Under the pieces are notes generated by a model. It was not told the origin of the DNA and made no database searches. It was given only the letters and a program-made list of their open reading frames with translations. DNA of 60,778 bases from Streptomyces turgidiscabies Car8. Its GTDB lineage: Bacteria > Actinomycetota > Actinomycetes > Streptomycetales > Streptomycetaceae. Both the position numbers and the translations under genes were made by a program. The stretch spans positions 1-60,778 of the forward strand of contig NZ_AEJB01000506.1 in the NCBI RefSeq assembly GCF_000331005.1. Direction: 5' to 3'. The stretch's first letter is position 1, and each line of letters starts with the position of its first letter. Positions 58,201 to 60,778 of this stretch are shown here, in pieces.

Positions 58201-58249
58201 GACGCCATCTCCCTTGATACAGGGGCGTGTTGATCCTGTTGTACGTGGA

Positions 58250-58284
58250 TTCAATAGCGGGGTCAGTCTGATCCCGCTGTTGAA
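58250..58284. promoter_or_regulatory. 35-base palindromic operator between P450 and TetR genes
   Basis: Left arm TTCAATAGCGGGGTCA (58250-58265), centre GTC, right arm TGATCCCGCTGTTGAA (58269-58284); 14 of 16 arm positions are complementary. It stands 23 bases before the TetR start and 49 before the P450 start, so TetR binding would block both. Confidence 0.75.
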
Positions 58285-58307
58285 CCGACGTCAAGTAAAG
58301 TGCGGCC

Positions 58308-58916
58308 ATGGCTGCGAAGGGCGGGGAGCGCACACGTCGGCGGTTGAGTACCGGCGAGCGCCGGGAGCAGCTCCTGGCGGTCGGCGCGCGACTGTTCTCG
58401 GAGAGTCCGTACGACGAGGTGTGGATCGAGCAGGTCGCCGAGATCGCCGGCGTCTCGCGCGGGCTGCTCTACCACTACTTCCCGAACAAGCGGGACTTCT
58501 TCGCGGCGGTCGTGGAGCGCGAGAGCGAGCGCATGCTGCGGATGACGGCGGCCGTGCCGGGTGTTCCCGCGCGTGAGCAACTGGACGCGAACCTCGACGC
58601 CTTCCTCGCCTATGTCGAGGAGCACGCGCACGGCTATCGCGCCTTCCATCGTGCCGACGCGTCCGGCGACCAGGCCGTACGGAAGGTCTACCAGCGGGCG
58701 CTGGCCGCGCAGGAGCGGCAGATCCTCGCGGCGCTCGCGGCCGACCCGGAGTTCGGGCGGCTGTCGGGGGAGCGGCCCGACCTGCGCCTCGCCGTCCGGG
58801 GCTGGCTGGCGTTCACCACCGCCGTGTGCCTGGAGTGGCTGCGCGGTTCGGACCTGACCCGGCAGCAGGTACGGGACCTGTGCGCGCGGTCGCTGCTCGG
58901 CACGCTCGCGCCCTGA
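58308..58916 (+). CDS. TetR-family regulator
   Basis: A 202-residue protein from ATG at 58308. N-terminal helix-turn-helix RREQLLAVGARLFSESPYDE, then VWIEQVAEIAGVSRGLLYHY and FPNKRDFFAAVVERE. The C-terminal helical domain (about 85-202) includes LDAFLAYVEEHAHGYRAFHR and a WLAFTTAVCLEWL stretch that could line a hydrophobic ligand pocket. It probably represses the divergent P450 gene and itself through the palindrome at 58250-58284, relieved by a fatty acid or similar ligand (inference). Confidence 0.92.
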   Translation: MAAKGGERTRRRLSTGERREQLLAVGARLFSESPYDEVWIEQVAEIAGVSRGLLYHYFPNKRDFFAAVVERESERMLRMTAAVPGVPAREQLDANLDAFLAYVEEHAHGYRAFHRADASGDQAVRKVYQRALAAQERQILAALAADPEFGRLSGERPDLRLAVRGWLAFTTAVCLEWLRGSDLTRQQVRDLCARSLLGTLAP

Positions 58917-58990
58917 GGTCGGGCTGGCTTCGGTAGGGAATCGCACGGGATCGCGGGAGACGGTTGGCGTGCACCCGGATTTTCGATAGG

Positions 58991-59009
58991 TTAGGCAAGG
59001 CTTACCTAA
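58991..59009. promoter_or_regulatory. Iron box (IdeR/DmdR1-type) before the DUF2470 gene
   Basis: TTAGGCAAGGCTTACCTAA, a 19-base dyad fitting the actinobacterial TTAGG...CCTAA iron-box consensus with few mismatches. It lies 11 bases before the ATG at 59021 and overlaps the ribosome site AAGGAG, so iron-loaded DmdR1/IdeR would block expression. Confidence 0.8.
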
Positions 59010-59020
59010 GGAGATTCGGG

Positions 59021-59746
59021 ATGCGTGACAGTCAGACCTGGACGGCCGCGCCCGCCGCGGCGGAACGCGCGCGCTCGGTGCTAGCCGCCGCGTGGTCGTG
59101 CGCGGTGACCGCGGACGGCGGGCGCGAGGAGTTCGTCGGCGCGCACACCGTCGGAGAGGACGGCCGGGTGGTCCTGGACGTGCCGGCCGACAGCGCGCTG
59201 CTCGCCGCCGCCGTCTTCGCACCGCGCGGTGAGCCGTCGGCCGTACTGGAGTTCGCCGACGTCTCGCCCGTCCCCGTGCGCAACCGGATCCGCGCGCGCC
59301 TGTGGATGGCCGGCTGGTTCACCGCCGAGCACGAGCAGCTCGCGTTCCGCCCGACACGCGTGGTCCTGCGCCAGGCTTCCGGTGCCGTCGTCGTCGACCT
59401 CGCCGAGTTCGCCGCCGCAGCGCCCGACCCGCTGGCGGTCGCCGAGGCCGAGCTGCTGAGCCATCTCGCCGACTGTCACGGTGACGCCGTCGAGCGTCTC
59501 ACGCGCCTGGTCGAGCCGGACAGTCTGCACGGCGCCGTCAACGTCCGGCCGCTCGCCGTCGACCGGCACGGAATCACCCTGCGCATCGAGCGGGTCCGCA
59601 CCCACGGCGACGTACGGCTGGCGTTCCACCAGCCCGCCGACTCGGTGTCCCAGCTCACCGAGCGCATGCACATCCTGCTCACCCAGGCCAGTGCCGCCTC
59701 CTGCCCCCGCGCACTACAGCGGCAGCGCACAGACGACGACGGGTGA
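59021..59746 (+). CDS. DUF2470 (HugZ-like) protein under iron control
   Basis: A 241-residue protein from ATG at 59021 (AAGGAG site). The N-terminal part (about 1-130) resembles the pyridoxamine-phosphate-oxidase-like split barrel (AVLEFADVSPVPVRNRIRAR, LWMAGWFTAEHEQLAFRPTR). The C-terminal DUF2470 domain (about 145-225) has EAELLSHLADCHGDAVERLT and GITLRIERVRTHGDVRLAFH. Relatives include haem-degrading HugZ-type proteins. The iron box directly upstream supports induction in iron limitation and a role in haem or iron acquisition. Its end overlaps the convergent lactonase gene by 33 bases. Confidence 0.87.
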   Translation: MRDSQTWTAAPAAAERARSVLAAAWSCAVTADGGREEFVGAHTVGEDGRVVLDVPADSALLAAAVFAPRGEPSAVLEFADVSPVPVRNRIRARLWMAGWFTAEHEQLAFRPTRVVLRQASGAVVVDLAEFAAAAPDPLAVAEAELLSHLADCHGDAVERLTRLVEPDSLHGAVNVRPLAVDRHGITLRIERVRTHGDVRLAFHQPADSVSQLTERMHILLTQASAASCPRALQRQRTDDDG

Positions 59747-60778
59747 CGCGAACGGCTCGCCCGCGGGCCGCAGTTCACCGCTCGCGCGGTCGACGTGGAA
59801 GACGCTGACCGTGCTCGACCGCTGGTTCGCCGCGAACAACAGGCTGCCGCCCGGCGCGAGGGCGATGTGGCGCGGGAAGTCACCCCCGACCGGCACCGTG
59901 TCGAGGAGCCGGAGACGGGCACCGCCCGCCTCCACGGCGTACCGCGTCAGGCTGTTGTGCCCACGGTTCGCCAGATACGCGTACCGCCCGTCCGGGGTCA
60001 CCACGAACTGGGCCGGGTAACTCGTGCCCGCTCCCGTCCCCGTGGACTGCGCCTCCCCGATGTCCAGGCGCCCGGTGGCGGGGGAGTAGACGCAGACGGC
60101 GACCGTGTTGTCGACCTCGTTGGCGAGATACGCGTACCGGCCGCCGGGGTGGAAGGTGAGGTGGCGGGGGCCGGCGCCCGGGCGGGTCCGGGCGCGCGAG
60201 ACCTCGGTGAGTGTGCCGCGTCCGGTGTCCAGGCGGTAGGTGTAGACCGTGTCCGTGCCCAGATCGACCGCGAGGACGTGGCCGCCGTCCGGGCTGGTGA
60301 CGAACTGATGCGCGTGCGGTCCCTGTTGACCCGGGCCCGGTGCCGGACTGGAGTGCGTGACCAGGTCGGTGCGCTCGCCGAGCGCGCCCGAGGTGTCGAT
60401 GGGGTGCACCGCCACGCTGCCGGAGCCGTAGTTGGCGAGGAGCAGCCAGCGCCCGCTCGGATGAACCGACAGATGGCACGGCGCGGCCCCGCCGGTTCCG
60501 CGCGTGCCGAGCACCTGGTGGCCGCCGCCCTCGCCGTCGAGCCGGATCGCGGTCACGCCGCCGTCCTCGCGCTCGTTCACCGCGTACAGGGTGCGGCCGT
60601 CCGGGTGCGCGGCGAGATAGGACGGGTCGGCCACACCCGGGACGGTTCCCGCGCGTGTGACACGGCCCGAGACCGGATCGTAGGTCGCGAGACCGATACC
60701 GGTGCCGCCGCCCTCGACGGAGGTGTACGTGCCGAGGAGGAGGCGGCGGGGGGTGGTCGGCGCGGCGGGGGCGGGCTC
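59714..60778 (-). CDS. Lactonase-family (6-phosphogluconolactonase-like) beta-propeller, 5' end beyond the window
   Basis: 354 residues are visible, read leftward and still open at the window edge, so the start lies outside. The visible sequence begins within a Pro/Ala-rich segment and then RRLLLGTYTSVEGGGTGIGL and the typical VADPSYLAAHPDGRTLYAVN. Repeated propeller blades follow: PCHLSVHPSGRWLLLANYGS, HAHQFVTSPDGGHVLAVDLG, GPRHLTFHPGGRYAYLANEV, YPAQFVVTPDGRYAYLANRG and FPRHIALAPGGSLLFAANQR. These match the Lactonase family (Pgl-like, YbhE). The Pro/Ala-rich start might be a linker after a signal peptide, so secretion is possible. The gene overlaps the DUF2470 gene tail by 33 bases. Confidence 0.9.
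   Translation of the reverse strand, partial: EPAPAAPTTPRRLLLGTYTSVEGGGTGIGLATYDPVSGRVTRAGTVPGVADPSYLAAHPDGRTLYAVNEREDGGVTAIRLDGEGGGHQVLGTRGTGGAAPCHLSVHPSGRWLLLANYGSGSVAVHPIDTSGALGERTDLVTHSSPAPGPGQQGPHAHQFVTSPDGGHVLAVDLGTDTVYTYRLDTGRGTLTEVSRARTRPGAGPRHLTFHPGGRYAYLANEVDNTVAVCVYSPATGRLDIGEAQSTGTGAGTSYPAQFVVTPDGRYAYLANRGHNSLTRYAVEAGGARLRLLDTVPVGGDFPRHIALAPGGSLLFAANQRSSTVSVFHVDRASGELRPAGEPFASPVVVCALPL

Overview
The window looks like a chromosomal accessory stretch from a Streptomyces or very close relative. It is very GC-rich, codon third positions are strongly G/C biased, GTG starts are frequent, start and stop codons often overlap by 4 bases (ATGA/GTGA), and the content is typical of the genus (DUF5999 protein, MmyB-type XRE regulators, an IdeR/DmdR1-type iron box, a recurrent Streptomyces-type intergenic repeat). 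No tRNA, rRNA, CRISPR array or complete transposon was seen.

Layout. 0-3 kb: TPR protein, NfeD-like membrane protein and SPFH/flotillin protein. 3-9.2 kb: PucR regulator facing a molybdenum hydroxylase operon (2Fe-2S, FAD/4Fe-4S and molybdopterin subunits plus XdhC). 9.2-13.3 kb: Old Yellow Enzyme reductase divergent from an XRE regulator, then a frameshifted PadR gene behind a double palindrome, coupled to a quinone-oxidoreductase-like gene. 13.4-19.1 kb: a redox-enzyme region full of broken genes (truncated FAD monooxygenase, SDR/AKR chimera, truncated AKR, MFS 3' fragments) mixed with intact ones, tied together by a shared upstream element that also lies in front of a second XRE regulator. 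19.3-27.9 kb: pirin, carboxylesterase, a coupled SDR/PLP-deaminase/SDR operon, an SMP-30-like gene, a TetR gene with a frameshift and lactate 2-monooxygenase. 27.9-28.4 kb: a gene-free block of degenerate GC-rich repeats. 28.4-31.7 kb: an orphan Tat-exported solute-binding protein and a NarL-type two-component pair. 31.7-36.4 kb: a DUF2235 (Tle1-like) hydrolase divergent from a caspase-like protease, an unknown beta/helical protein and a ComEC-type metallo-beta-lactamase-fold hydrolase. This is the best candidate here for an undescribed, perhaps conflict-related, system. 36.5-39.2 kb: cupin, VWA (CoxE-like) and MoxR ATPase. 39.3-54.9 kb: a complete L-rhamnose system. 55-60.8 kb: alpha/beta hydrolase, DUF5999 protein, CYP102-like P450 with divergent TetR, an iron-box-controlled DUF2470 protein and a partial lactonase.

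How the parts work together. The rhamnose block is the clearest unit. An ABC importer (ATPase, two permeases, lipoprotein), a mutarotase and a secreted BNR-repeat protein run rightward. Isomerase, aldolase/lactaldehyde dehydrogenase fusion, rhamnulokinase and LutABC run leftward, so one strand could carry rhamnose through L-lactate to pyruvate. Both divergent promoters have good -35/-10 elements with a TGAAAC(C/G)(A/T)TTCA palindrome at or just after the predicted start point, a likely site for the LacI-type regulator encoded at the end of the rightward cluster.

Several single-base frame breaks (padR, tetR, the MFS fragment at an 11-G run) could be real decay or sequencing error. The sequence alone cannot separate these.
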